Source of the DNA: Shewanella livingstonensis
Lineage (GTDB): Bacteria; Pseudomonadota; Gammaproteobacteria; Enterobacterales; Shewanellaceae
Length of the DNA: 64,000 nt
Direction: 5' to 3'
Assembly: GCF_003855395.1 (NCBI RefSeq)
Contig: NZ_CP034015.1
Span: 1,436,001-1,500,000 of the forward strand
Made by a program: the position numbers and the translations under genes. This document shows positions 35,060-43,990 of the stretch, one piece after another (the stretch's first letter is position 1; each line of letters opens with the position of its first letter). The notes beneath the pieces were generated by a model. It was not told where the DNA came from, made no database searches, and saw nothing but the letters and a program-made list of their open reading frames with translations.

Positions 35060-36688
35060 CTATATCCAATTATGGTTATCGTGACTAATGGCATTAAGCG
35101 ATCGAGTAATAATCAGTTCAGCTATTGATGTCGGGATATATGGAAACACCACACTGCCACTGGCCAATCCCACTTCAACATAGGCTAACTGAGCTTGTTT
35201 TTGGCTGCTGGTTTGGGTAATGGTAACGTGTTGAACTTTTTCAAAGGCGACTCGTTTCCATTGTTGACCAAAAAAGCCGCTGTGTTGCCAAATAACCTGA
35301 TCTGCGATCACATATCCCCACTGCTTATAGCGGATGTAAAGCGCTATCATTACCATGGCAGTCGTAAACCAAATAAACTCAAAAAAACCGAGGCTATGAT
35401 GGCCATAGTAACCGATTATACTGAGCAATGTGGCCGGAAACAGTGGTAGGGCTAATCTTCTGGTTAGCCAATTAATACTAATCGGTGTGTAACTGTTGGG
35501 TAGTACGCTTACGCCGCCACTAAGTTGTGGGATGTTAGCCAGTATTGACTCTACCTCATTGGGCTTAACGCTTGGAATTAACATATGTTGTTTAGTTTTA
35601 TGTTCAACTTCATGGCCTTTGACTTGTTTAAAGTATAAGGTCCAGCGGTTAAATAAGCGTGCAATAATGGGTTGTTGCGCTTGGACTAATTGAATACGCT
35701 TTATGGCTAATGCATCTTGCTGATGTGATATAACGCCACCACTTCGCTGTATAGTGTCTTCATGTTTGTCGAGCTGATATGGATGATATTTTAAAATAGC
35801 CGCGATAATTGAAATTAATGAAAATAAGCTGTAAATCCCAAACAACATTATAATGACCATGATGGTTTGCAAGCCAATATTTTGATGGGTTTGCTGTTGA
35901 ACCCATAACCAAAATTGCTGTGCCATTGGCGAATCGAATATTTTATCCCAATCAAATTGGCCTACTATGGGGCCCGCAATTACCGCAAACCAAATAAAAT
36001 TATTTTGATAAAAACCAAATAAAATTAAATCTCGTAAACTTTTGCGCGTAATAGACTGGGTGTTATTTATGCTCAGCTGTTTGTTTGCGTATGAATGCTG
36101 GTGTACCGACAGGGTTGCTTCAAAGTGACTTAAATTCAGCAGTAAACGTTTTAAGGTTTGTGCTTGTTGGGCATCTAAAGCGGCTAATTGAGCTTCATCA
36201 CTTTTAGAGCCTGCCGTTTCAATTACTAGGGTACCAAGCGATAGAGGCTTAAAATAAAACGGTTGTTCATAACGAATATTTTGAATACGGCTAAGAGGTA
36301 TTTCATCCTTTTTGGTAAAAAATAAACCACGCTTTACTTCAAGCTGATGGTTATTAAGACGAAATCTAAATTTTAACCATTCTATTATTGCGAAAATCGT
36401 TACCAGTATTAATAGTAGGCTAGATGCCAGTATGCCCCATTGCATATCAAAACCTTGCTGCCATCCTGTATAAACAATTGGCACTATGGCAAAACCATTA
36501 CTGAGAATACTTTTTAAGGTAGTAAAAATATTGCTAACGATGGACCATGCTGACAGTGCTTGCCATTGTTGCAAATCACTTGCCGGATTATTGTTTACAG
36601 CATCATTTGTATCAACCGATGGATGAGCCATTATGGTTTCGGTTTCAAGCTGCTTATGGTTATCTGCAGATGTTGATGATTTATCCAT
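35060..36688 (-). CDS. PH-domain (DUF304/YdbT-like) membrane protein
   Basis: 542 residues with several membrane helix pairs (about 60-105, 230-305 and 410-450) and three bacterial PH (bPH2/DUF304) domains following them; 'NNHQLEVKRGLFFTKKDEIPLSRIQNIRYEQPFYFKPLSLGTLVIETAG' (about 110-158) is the best example. This is the layout of Bacillus YdbT, paired with YdbS. The YdbS-like gene upstream overlaps by 8 bp. In Bacillus the pair is linked to resistance to certain antimicrobials and membrane stress; the biochemical role is unknown. Confidence 0.82.
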   Translation of the reverse strand: MDKSSTSADNHKQLETETIMAHPSVDTNDAVNNNPASDLQQWQALSAWSIVSNIFTTLKSILSNGFAIVPIVYTGWQQGFDMQWGILASSLLLILVTIFAIIEWLKFRFRLNNHQLEVKRGLFFTKKDEIPLSRIQNIRYEQPFYFKPLSLGTLVIETAGSKSDEAQLAALDAQQAQTLKRLLLNLSHFEATLSVHQHSYANKQLSINNTQSITRKSLRDLILFGFYQNNFIWFAVIAGPIVGQFDWDKIFDSPMAQQFWLWVQQQTHQNIGLQTIMVIIMLFGIYSLFSLISIIAAILKYHPYQLDKHEDTIQRSGGVISHQQDALAIKRIQLVQAQQPIIARLFNRWTLYFKQVKGHEVEHKTKQHMLIPSVKPNEVESILANIPQLSGGVSVLPNSYTPISINWLTRRLALPLFPATLLSIIGYYGHHSLGFFEFIWFTTAMVMIALYIRYKQWGYVIADQVIWQHSGFFGQQWKRVAFEKVQHVTITQTSSQKQAQLAYVEVGLASGSVVFPYIPTSIAELIITRSLNAISHDNHNWI

Positions 36689-37409
36689 TATGGTTATCCT
36701 GTTGTGGAGGATGAATGGATATATTGTCGGTTTCTATGTCAGATGACGTTGGCTGAATAATATCCTCTTCGGAGACCGGTAATAGATGATTTGCGGCTGC
36801 TTGGGTCAATAAGTGTTGGCGTAAATGCTCTGCTAAATCGGCATTGAGACCGGGCAAATCTATTTCAGCTAATCCACTGCCAGCACTAAAGCATTTTAAC
36901 GTGACCAAATTGTATTTTCGCTCAAGAGGCCCTTGAGACAAATTAACATGTTGCAGCCGAGTATAAGGCAATGCCGTTGTTGATACCCAGAATAACCCTT
37001 CACGTAGCACTATTTCATGTTTAAACAATCCATAAGCAATCTTGTTGGCCTTAAGATGAATAAGTTTAATTATCACCGCTGCTAATAGCATGGCAAATAC
37101 CAGCACCAGTGACGCGATGATTAACGGCAACGGTTTAGCGATTAATTGAAATCCGCTTAAGAGCGTTATGATAATCAACGCCATAACACTACTGATTATT
37201 AATAATAGTTTAGGGTAGTTAGGATCAATATTGCTCAGTGGTAAATCAACAAGCTGAATATAATCATCTTGGGATAAGAGTGGACCGTGATGATAAGCAT
37301 GCGTCAATGTTTCTTTTGCTGCGATAGATGTAGATGTATCGCTTAGCGATGACGGATCATTTATTGGCGATTGCGTTAATGGGCTCTTTAGGTGCGGCTG
37401 AGTATCCAT
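36681..37409 (-). CDS. PH-domain (YdbS-like) membrane protein
   Basis: 242 residues. A Ser/Thr-rich N-terminal tail (about 1-50) is followed by two membrane helices (about 68-110) and a single bPH2 domain: 'ANKIAYGLFKHEIVLREGLFWVSTTALPYTRLQHVNLSQGPLERKYNLVTLKCFSAGSG' (about 120-178). Matches YdbS-like proteins, which pair with a longer YdbT-like partner. First gene of a three-gene minus-strand operon (YdbS-like, YdbT-like, DUF924), overlapping the next by 8 bp. Confidence 0.82.
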   Translation of the reverse strand: MDTQPHLKSPLTQSPINDPSSLSDTSTSIAAKETLTHAYHHGPLLSQDDYIQLVDLPLSNIDPNYPKLLLIISSVMALIIITLLSGFQLIAKPLPLIIASLVLVFAMLLAAVIIKLIHLKANKIAYGLFKHEIVLREGLFWVSTTALPYTRLQHVNLSQGPLERKYNLVTLKCFSAGSGLAEIDLPGLNADLAEHLRQHLLTQAAANHLLPVSEEDIIQPTSSDIETDNISIHPPQQDNHNG

Positions 37410-37639
37410 ATTGGTTCGCTTTCCATTTTTTGCTGTTATCTATTGTTAAAAACTATAACGAGATTGTCGTTACTTAGGTAGTGTTAATCATATTAGGTTA
37501 TCGATAAATCAATCTATTAGCTAAAAATCAGTGATTAATTCAGCCACAATGGCCACACGCTAGCAATAGTACTTGCGTGATTGGCTACAGATACAGTAAT
37601 TTCGAGTTAGTGATGTAGAGATAATAGGGCGTGTGAAAG

Positions 37640-37966
37640 ATGTTTTCGGATAATTACGTGATCAATAAATCGCAAAAAGCTTTTCTACGGAAATTGTATT
37701 TAGCGCATTTATTAGATGAGGAGCAGCACAACTTATTAAGCTTACAAAAACTAACGTTGATGCCAAGAAGAACTTTGCAAGATGCTATAGCGGCATTTGT
37801 TGATATTGGTATTGAAGTGGATTTTGTGCAACAAGGCCAGCGACATAATGAAGGCTATTATCGTATTTCAACATGGGGCCCAATTAGCAGTGCTTGGGTC
37901 AATAGCCATTTTGAACAAATTAAACAGCACATTGAGATGGTTGATGAACCGTCGATGGTCCGTTAA
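37640..37966 (+). CDS. Small winged helix-turn-helix protein
   Basis: 108 residues. 'KAFLRKLYLAHLLDEEQHNLLSLQKLTLMPRRTLQDAIAAFVDIGIEVDFVQQG..HNEGYYRISTWG' reads as a compact winged helix with a beta-wing. Conserved in Shewanella and Vibrio as a helix-turn-helix protein of unknown target (my memory). The CorA-like gene starts 41 bp downstream on the same strand, so co-transcription is possible. DNA binding is inferred from the fold. Confidence 0.62.
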   Translation: MFSDNYVINKSQKAFLRKLYLAHLLDEEQHNLLSLQKLTLMPRRTLQDAIAAFVDIGIEVDFVQQGQRHNEGYYRISTWGPISSAWVNSHFEQIKQHIEMVDEPSMVR

Positions 37967-38007
37967 TACATTTTAAATATAATCATTGGTTGTTAACAAG
38001 GCTCCTC

Positions 38008-38976
38008 ATGGCAATACAGATACTATTATTTAATGCACAAGGTCGATTGTTATCTCTGGGTGACGAGGCTCTTATGGCCGAATATGATCCGCAGCAGCAT
38101 TTAATATGGGTCGATATTACCGGTCAGCATAGCCAACAGTTTTTTAAGAAATACCCTTATTTTGGTATTGATCATCTCGACTTTGAAGAAGCTCAGCGTG
38201 AACGTCATCCACCACAGTTTGAAGAATATGACACTCATTCTTATTTATTAACTCATGAGCTTATGGACCGGGAAGAATATCTCCTGCTCGAACGTAGTCA
38301 GTTACTGCTACATGTTAATGATCACTTTTTAGTGACTCAACACCTTAAACCTTCACTCAGTGTTAGCAAAGTTGCTCAGCGGATCAGCGAAAAAATTCAG
38401 CTGGAAAGCACTGATATGAGCCAAGTATGTTTTGAATTAATGCGCCAAATTGTGATTGATTATCTGGCGGTGATGCTGGCATTAGAAGAACGTTTAAGTG
38501 AAATAGAAGATGAAATTTTTGAGGTTTCTACAGATGATCTATTAGCTGAATTAATCGCTTATAGTAGTAAGTTACAAAAAGCAAAACGTTCGTTCAGTTA
38601 TCACGAAGAGATATTGCAACAGTTGCTTCGCGATGATAGCCATCAGCATATTAAGATGGATTATGAACAGCTAAGCTATTTATATAATCAGTTTGAGCGA
38701 CTATCGAGTCGTGCCAGTCTGTATCAAGGCTTAGTGGACAGCTTAATTAATGGTTATATATCAGTGAGTGCGCATAAAACTAACCGAGTCATGATGACGC
38801 TTACCATGGTAACCGCTATTTTTTTACCGTTAACCTTAGTTGCGGGTATCTACGGAATGAATTTTGACAATATGCCAGAGCTTAAATGGCACTTTGGCTA
38901 TTTTGCAGTATTGATCCTAATGGCTGTGATTGTGGTATCAGGTTTGTGGATAGCAAAGATCAAGCGCTGGTATTAA
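38008..38976 (+). CDS. CorA-family divalent cation transporter
   Basis: 322 residues from the ATG at 38008 (an in-frame TTG at 37990 is less likely). A long cytoplasmic helical domain (about 1-255) is followed by two membrane helices, with the signature 'YGMNFDNMP' (GMN) between them (about 284-292). The GMN motif and the basic C-terminal tail 'KIKRWY' are typical of the pentameric CorA/ZntB group, which passes Mg2+ or other divalent cations across the inner membrane. Which metal cannot be decided; ZntB-like efflux of zinc is the alternative. Confidence 0.9.
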   Translation: MAIQILLFNAQGRLLSLGDEALMAEYDPQQHLIWVDITGQHSQQFFKKYPYFGIDHLDFEEAQRERHPPQFEEYDTHSYLLTHELMDREEYLLLERSQLLLHVNDHFLVTQHLKPSLSVSKVAQRISEKIQLESTDMSQVCFELMRQIVIDYLAVMLALEERLSEIEDEIFEVSTDDLLAELIAYSSKLQKAKRSFSYHEEILQQLLRDDSHQHIKMDYEQLSYLYNQFERLSSRASLYQGLVDSLINGYISVSAHKTNRVMMTLTMVTAIFLPLTLVAGIYGMNFDNMPELKWHFGYFAVLILMAVIVVSGLWIAKIKRWY

Positions 38977-38994
38977 CATAAGAGGGCAATTGAG

Positions 38995-39654
38995 GTGGCA
39001 GGATTTCAACATGGATTAGATTTTGGTGAGTATCAAAATGGCTTAACTCAAGATGATGTTGCCGTGCCATCGGCTAACAAGCAAATTAATCCGCCCGTCA
39101 CATGGATTAAAGGTTTTTTATCGCCCAAACAGCAACAGTTATTGCTTAATGAAGTTAACCAATACCCTTTAGAACGGGTTGCCATAGAGGTCTATGGAAA
39201 ACAACATCTTATTCCTCGAACTCAGGCTTGGTTTGGCGATTTAGGTTGCGATTATCATTACTCTAAATTACACATTACCGCACTGCCTTGGCCAAATCTG
39301 CTAAGCCGATTAAGAGCCAAATTACTCAATGATCATCAAATTGACACTAATTCGGTATTAGTTAATCGCTATGCTGATGGTCACGATTGCATGGGCTGGC
39401 ACAGTGATGATGAACCTGAGATTGTCGTTGGCTCAGCTATTGCCTCGGTTACTTTGGGTGCCTGTCGAGACTTTATCGTGCGCCACAAGCACACTAAAAC
39501 CAACGTTAATTTTGCGCTCACATCGGGCGACTTACTCATTATGCATCCAGGTATGCAGCAACAATGGCAACATGCTTTGCCTAAACGCCTCAAGGTTGTT
39601 GAACCACGGATTAATTTTACCTTTCGACACATCATCCCTAATTACTATGGTTAA
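38995..39654 (+). CDS. AlkB-like 2-oxoglutarate/Fe(II) dioxygenase
   Basis: 219 residues with a GTG start (AGAGGG lies upstream). The catalytic triad is visible: 'MGWHSDDEPEI' (HxD, about residues 136-138), a distal His in 'QQQWQHALPKR' and the Arg-rich 'RINFTFR' (2-oxoglutarate binding). 'LVNRYADGHDCMGWHSD' is typical of the ALKBH2/3-like bacterial group. Role: direct reversal of N-alkyl damage (1-methyladenine, 3-methylcytosine) in DNA or RNA. It is next to a DASH cryptochrome gene, separated by a 384-bp repeat-rich gap, so it could be a light/alkylation damage neighbourhood (inference). Confidence 0.9.
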   Translation: MAGFQHGLDFGEYQNGLTQDDVAVPSANKQINPPVTWIKGFLSPKQQQLLLNEVNQYPLERVAIEVYGKQHLIPRTQAWFGDLGCDYHYSKLHITALPWPNLLSRLRAKLLNDHQIDTNSVLVNRYADGHDCMGWHSDDEPEIVVGSAIASVTLGACRDFIVRHKHTKTNVNFALTSGDLLIMHPGMQQQWQHALPKRLKVVEPRINFTFRHIIPNYYG

Positions 39655-39674
39655 TAAATCTCGTTAATGGCCAT

Positions 39675-39709
39675 AGCTAAAAGCTAAAAGCTAAAAGCGA
39701 AAGGCGAAA
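39675..39709 (+). repeat. Five 7-bp tandem repeats (AGCTAAA)
   Basis: AGCTAAA three times, then AGCGAAA and GGCGAAA. A short slippage-type tract just downstream of the AlkB-like gene. Confidence 0.85.
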
Positions 39710-39719
39710 GGCCTAGAGG

Positions 39720-39772
39720 CTAGGACGCTGCGCGGCTAGATGCTATAAAATCTTAGCAGCCAAGCGGTTCCT
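39720..39772 (+). repeat. CTAGGACGCTGCGCGG repeat, copy 1
   Basis: About 53 bp that reads CTAGGACGCTGCGCGGCTAG, then ATGCTATAAAATCTTAGCAG. Nearly the same block recurs at 39815 (period 95) and, inverted, at 11297-11329. Internal palindromes (CTAGC..., TCTTAGCAGC with AAGCGGTTCC) suggest a REP-like element. Confidence 0.8.
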
Positions 39773-39814
39773 ATCCTATAAATGACAAGCGATAACAAGC
39801 GAAAAGCTAAGCGC

Positions 39815-39868
39815 CTAGGATGCTGCGCGATTAGATGCTATAAAATCTTAGCAGCGAAGCTGTCCCTA
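39815..39868 (+). repeat. CTAGGATGCTGCGCGA repeat, copy 2
   Basis: Second copy with a few substitutions (ACG to ATG, GGC to GAT). After it, further GCAGCGAAGC... fragments run to about 39955 (CTCGAAGACCGAAGGTCGAG hairpin), so the whole 39675-39960 gap is a patchwork of repeats. No gene is seen in the gap. Confidence 0.8.
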
Positions 39869-40038
39869 GAAACGAAGCGCTCTATACGCGTAGCGAACTA
39901 GCAGCGAAGCGACTCTAGGACCTCGAAGACCGAAGGTCGAGCTAGTTTGGGGATATCGCTAAAATGGATCATTATTGAACCGGTAACCGCAGTGTATACG
40001 TACTCATTAGTATCAATACAAGATATGGTAATGAATAG

Positions 40039-41460
40039 ATGAACAATGCTGATGGCCAAACTTTCGGAGAAACGAATTTACAATCGACATCACAATCTAC
40101 TGTCAGTGCGCTTTATTGGTTAGGTGATGATCTGCGGGTGGCCGATAATGCTATTTTTGCTGATATTGCCCAGCATGCCCAGCAGTTGATGGTGGTGTAT
40201 TGCATCGATCCTAATTGGTTCTGTTCTGCTCAATATCAGGCTCAGTATGTTGGTAAGTACAAACTTCGATTTTTACTCGAATCGTTACGTGCCTTAGATG
40301 AAACCCTTAATCAATATGGTCAACAGCTACACATTGTTTATGCATCTGCACAGCAATCTTTGCCATATATCATTCAACGTCATACTATTTCAAGAGTATA
40401 TCGAAGTGATCATAGCGGTGCAGATGAGCAAGCTGCTTGGCAAAATATTCAGCAGCAGTGCCCTAATGTTGAATATTTGACTATGACCACTCAAACTTTG
40501 TTTGATCTGCAGCAACTGCCTTTTGAATTAGCCGATCTGCCTCCGACATTTAGTCAGTTTCGTAAAAAGGTCGAAAAAGTTACTATTTGCGCCGCAGCCG
40601 ATGCCGTATCTTGGCTGCCGCCAATGGTTGCGCTTAAGCAACAAGATAAACAACTTCAAGCTTGGTTGGCTTATCCTAATTGGTTGCCACAAACGCAAAT
40701 GTTCAACAATGTATTTTGCGGTGGTGAAGCGCAAGGGATGTTACAACTAGACAGTTATTTTTCGTCTAACTTAGCCCACAACTATAAAGTGGTGCGTAAT
40801 GAGCTTGATGGCTGGGAGTGCTCGACAAAGTTTTCACCTTGGTTAGCCAATGGTTGTGTATCTGCAAGGCAAGTTGTGTCGGCGTTAAAGCAATTTGAGT
40901 TACAACAAGGTGCTAACGAATCGACCGAGTGTATTTTGTATGAGCTGCTTTGGCGTGAGTATTTCCATTTTTATGCGCATAAATTCAATACGCTGGTGTT
41001 TAGATTTTCAGGCATTAATGGACGTAAACCATTAACCAGTTTTTATGCGCAACGGATTCAAGCTTGGAAAAACGCCAGTACCCCTTTTCCGTTAGTGAAT
41101 GCATTGATGAAACAATTAAATGACACCGGTTATATGTCAAACCGTGGTAGGCAAATTGTGGCCAGTTGTTTTGTTAACGAGCTGCAATGTGATTGGCGTT
41201 ATGGGGCGGCGTATTTTCAACAGCAGTTAATCGATTATGATGTTGCTGTTAATTGGGGTAATTGGCAGTATTTAGCTGGTGTTGGTGCAGACCCTCGAGG
41301 TTGCAGGCGCTTTAATCTGCAAAAGCAGCAGCAAACTTACGACCCGGAGGGGATGTTTATTAATGCATGGCTAGGGCGAGAAGCGGTAAAACAACATGAT
41401 GACACCAATGCTGAATATTGTATCGATAGTGTCGATATAGCGGATTGGCCCAGAAATTGA
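40039..41460 (+). CDS. DASH-type cryptochrome/photolyase
   Basis: 473 residues. N-terminal photolyase alpha/beta domain ('ALYWLGDDLRVADNAIF', about 25-41) and C-terminal FAD-binding helical domain: 'FSPWLANGCVSARQVVSAL', 'ELLWREYFHFYAHKFN', 'NRGRQIVASCFVNELQCDWRYGAAYFQQQLIDYDVAVNWGNWQYLAGVGADPRGCRRFN', all characteristic of cry-DASH. These repair cyclobutane pyrimidine dimers in single-stranded DNA or act as blue-light sensors, with FAD and MTHF-type antenna. The first about 22 residues are a variable extension. Starts 384 bp after the AlkB-like gene. Confidence 0.93.
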   Translation: MNNADGQTFGETNLQSTSQSTVSALYWLGDDLRVADNAIFADIAQHAQQLMVVYCIDPNWFCSAQYQAQYVGKYKLRFLLESLRALDETLNQYGQQLHIVYASAQQSLPYIIQRHTISRVYRSDHSGADEQAAWQNIQQQCPNVEYLTMTTQTLFDLQQLPFELADLPPTFSQFRKKVEKVTICAAADAVSWLPPMVALKQQDKQLQAWLAYPNWLPQTQMFNNVFCGGEAQGMLQLDSYFSSNLAHNYKVVRNELDGWECSTKFSPWLANGCVSARQVVSALKQFELQQGANESTECILYELLWREYFHFYAHKFNTLVFRFSGINGRKPLTSFYAQRIQAWKNASTPFPLVNALMKQLNDTGYMSNRGRQIVASCFVNELQCDWRYGAAYFQQQLIDYDVAVNWGNWQYLAGVGADPRGCRRFNLQKQQQTYDPEGMFINAWLGREAVKQHDDTNAEYCIDSVDIADWPRN

Positions 41461-41602
41461 TTACTCATAGGTATGAGTTCACTTAGATGCGGGCCTAAGC
41501 AAAGGTGTGCACAAACGTTAACTTTTTGCCTGCCTGTTTGACCTTTATTCAGCAAACCAGTACCCTTCGATTTCATCGATATGGATTAACAAGAGTATCA
41601 CT

Positions 41603-41902
41603 ATGTCTGTCGAACAAATCATTACGGATAAATTGAATCACGCTTTCGCACCATTGCATCTAGAGGTGATTAATGAAAGTAACCGCCATCATGTACCGCC
41701 TAACTCTGAAACTCATTTCAAAGTAGTTGTGGTTAGTGATCAATTTAGCGAACAGCGTTTACTTGCGCGTCACCGTTTGGTTAACCAAGCGCTTGCCGAC
41801 GAGTTAGCTAACGGTGTGCATGCATTATCTATAAATGCGTATAGTCAGCCAGAATGGCAAGCATTGGATGAAGTGCCGAGAACACCTAATTGCAAAGGCT
41901 AA
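41603..41902 (+). CDS. bolA: BolA-family protein
   Basis: 99 residues. BolA fold: 'EQIITDKLNHAFAPLHLEVINESNRHHVPPNSETHFKVVVVSDQFSEQRLLARHRLVNQALADEL' with the conserved His pair and 'RHRLVN' region. BolA is a stationary-phase morphogene that, with monothiol glutaredoxin, binds iron-sulfur clusters and also DNA. It is a stand-alone gene here and ends at the hairpin 41931-41961. Confidence 0.92.
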   Translation: MSVEQIITDKLNHAFAPLHLEVINESNRHHVPPNSETHFKVVVVSDQFSEQRLLARHRLVNQALADELANGVHALSINAYSQPEWQALDEVPRTPNCKG

Positions 41903-41930
41903 TAGTTACTAAATTATTGGCTGATTTATA

Positions 41931-41961
41931 AAAAAACCTCATATGAACTATGAGGTTTTTT
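41931..41961. terminator. Terminator after bolA
   Basis: Thirteen-bp stem AAAAAACCTCATA/TATGAGGTTTTTT with a 5-base loop; 29 bp after the stop. Confidence 0.92.
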
Positions 41962-42051
41962 ATTTTGTGTTACCTTGAGGTGATGGTTGTCACTCGTTAA
42001 GATTATGTTACAGTCTTGAGGTAGAAGCGTTCGATTGCAAAGGATATTTAC

Positions 42052-43176
42052 ATGAGTAAGGTGACACAAACCTGCTGGTTAATGGCTTTAACCTTATTGC
42101 TGGGCTGTCAACAAGACACTCTTTTGAAGACAAACTCTATTGCTCAAATAGATTTAGCTCCCGCGCAAGTGATTGAATGGCGTTTAGCCACCTCATGGCC
42201 AAAAAATCTTCCCGGTTTAGGTATGGGCCCTGAACGGTTTGCCCAATTGGTCAAGCAAATGTCTAATGGACGTTTGATGATAACAGTCTACGGTGCCGGA
42301 GAGTTAATGCCTGCATTATCGGTATTTGATGGGGTCAGTAATGGCAGCATTGAAATGGCGCATAGCGCTTCATATTACTGGAAAGGTAAAGCCCCAGCCG
42401 CTCAGTTTTTCTCATCAATTCCTTTTGGTTTAACGGCGCAGCAAATGAATGCATGGCTTCACTACGGTGGCGGGATGGAGCTGTGGGAGGAGGTTTATCA
42501 GCCTTTTGGTATTTTACCGCTTGCAGGAGGTAATACCGGCATGCAAATGGGTGGCTGGTTTAATACCGCGATTACCACTCCGGAAGACTTTAAAGGTCTC
42601 AAGATGCGCTTACCCGGTTTAGGGGGCGAAGTGCTTAAAAAATTAGGGGGAGTTCCTGTTGATGCCCTGACTGGCAGAGAAATATATGGCGCGCTACAAA
42701 CTGGCGCAATTGATGCTGCCGAGTGGGTTGGGCCTTATAATGATTTATCGCTTGGGTTGTATCAGGTTGCTAAATACTATTATTATCCGGGTTGGCATGA
42801 ACCTGGCTCCACCATGGAATTTCTCATCAATAAGCAGGCTTTCTCTACTTTGCCTGATGATTTAAAAATGATCATTAAAGTTGCCGCAAGCGCTATCAAT
42901 CAAGATATGTTAGATGATTATACTCAAGGCCATATTGCTGCGATGGACGTATTGCTTAACGAACATGATGTGCAAGTGAAACCATTTCCTAAGACTGTTA
43001 TTCGTGCATTAAAAAATGCCCGAGATGATGTGCTTAAGAGTGAGGCAGCTAAAGATCCGTTATTTAATAAAGTACTCGAGTCTTATATGGCTAATGAAAA
43101 GTCAGTAAAACGCTACTTTAGTTATACTGAAGATGCGTTAAGTCGGTTTGAGTTAGATGATAAACATCAACAGTAA
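42052..43176 (+). CDS. TRAP-type solute-binding lipoprotein (DctP/DctP-like), without DctQM
   Basis: 374 residues. Lipoprotein signal with lipobox in 'LTLLLGCQQD' (Cys19). The mature part is a DctP-like binding fold: 'WRLATSWPKNLPGLGMGPERFAQLVKQMSNGRLMITVYGAGEL' (about 43-85), 'LKMRLPGLGGEVLKKLGGVP', 'EIYGALQTGAIDAAEWVGPYND' (substrate-binding Arg and Trp region) and 'MEFLINKQAFSTLP'. TRAP systems take up carboxylates using a binding protein plus DctQ and DctM membrane subunits. Neither subunit is nearby, and this protein is lipid-anchored rather than soluble, so it may work with a TRAP permease elsewhere. Ligand unknown. Confidence 0.85.
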   Translation: MSKVTQTCWLMALTLLLGCQQDTLLKTNSIAQIDLAPAQVIEWRLATSWPKNLPGLGMGPERFAQLVKQMSNGRLMITVYGAGELMPALSVFDGVSNGSIEMAHSASYYWKGKAPAAQFFSSIPFGLTAQQMNAWLHYGGGMELWEEVYQPFGILPLAGGNTGMQMGGWFNTAITTPEDFKGLKMRLPGLGGEVLKKLGGVPVDALTGREIYGALQTGAIDAAEWVGPYNDLSLGLYQVAKYYYYPGWHEPGSTMEFLINKQAFSTLPDDLKMIIKVAASAINQDMLDDYTQGHIAAMDVLLNEHDVQVKPFPKTVIRALKNARDDVLKSEAAKDPLFNKVLESYMANEKSVKRYFSYTEDALSRFELDDKHQQ

Positions 43177-43267
43177 ACTGTGGCTATGGCAATACTTTAA
43201 TAGTGGTAGTATCTTGTTATTAGGCTGTATCTTGTTAGATTTTTTTTAATTTATTTTGGAGAAAGCA

Positions 43268-43777
43268 ATGCCTTTACTAGACAGTTTTACCGTAGATCAT
43301 ACCCGTATGAATGCTCCAGCGGTCCGCGTTGCCAAGCACATGAGTACCCCAAGTGGCGATGCTATCACTGTGTTCGACTTGCGTTTTTGTGCACCCAATA
43401 AAGATATTCTCAGCGAGCGTGGTATCCATACGCTTGAACATTTGTTTGCAGGTTTTATGCGTGAACACTTAAATGCAGATGGTATAGAGATTATTGATAT
43501 TTCGCCGATGGGATGTCGAACCGGTTTTTACATGAGCTTAATTGGTCAGCCGACAGAAAGTACAGTAGCAGATGCTTGGTTAGCGGCGATGGTTGATGTA
43601 ACTAATGTGATTGATCAAAAAGATATTCCTGAGTTAAATGAGTATCAATGCGGCACTTATGAAATGCACTCATTAGAGCAAGCTCAAGACATTGCTCGGA
43701 TGATTATTGCCGCAGGCGTGAGCGTTAACCAAAATGATGATTTAAAATTGAGTGATGAAATTTTAGGTAATCTTTAA
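43268..43777 (+). CDS. luxS: S-ribosylhomocysteine lyase (autoinducer-2 synthase)
   Basis: 169 residues from the ATG at 43268, which has GGAG eight bases upstream. The metal-binding 'HTLEH' (His-Thr-Leu-Glu-His, about 54-58) and 'GCRTGFYM' (catalytic Cys, about 83-90) are intact, with the third metal Cys in '[10 protein letters not shown]'. It splits S-ribosylhomocysteine into homocysteine and DPD, the AI-2 precursor, in the activated methyl cycle. Single-gene unit with a terminator at 43819-43842. Confidence 0.97.
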   Translation: MPLLDSFTVDHTRMNAPAVRVAKHMSTPSGDAITVFDLRFCAPNKDILSERGIHTLEHLFAGFMREHLNADGIEIIDISPMGCRTGFYMSLIGQPTESTVADAWLAAMVDVTNVIDQKDIPELNEYQCGTYEMHSLEQAQDIARMIIAAGVSVNQNDDLKLSDEILGNL

Positions 43778-43818
43778 CTCAATCGATAAATGAATCGATA
43801 CGTTAAAATTAATTGTAT

Positions 43819-43842
43819 AAGCGGCTTTAGCCGCTTTTTTTT
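43819..43842 (+). terminator. Terminator after luxS
   Basis: AAGCGGC/GCCGCTT stem, TTTA loop, followed by a run of eight Ts. Confidence 0.9.
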
Positions 43843-43990
43843 ACAAAAAAAACCACTTATTGTCGAGTAAACGTTAACAGTACGCTATTTTTATGTAACT
43901 GGAACCGTTATTGTAATGGGCAAATTTTAGTAACTCATACGTCATTTTAAGCGATCTTTTACGTGAACAGACACATATACGGAGATTAAT

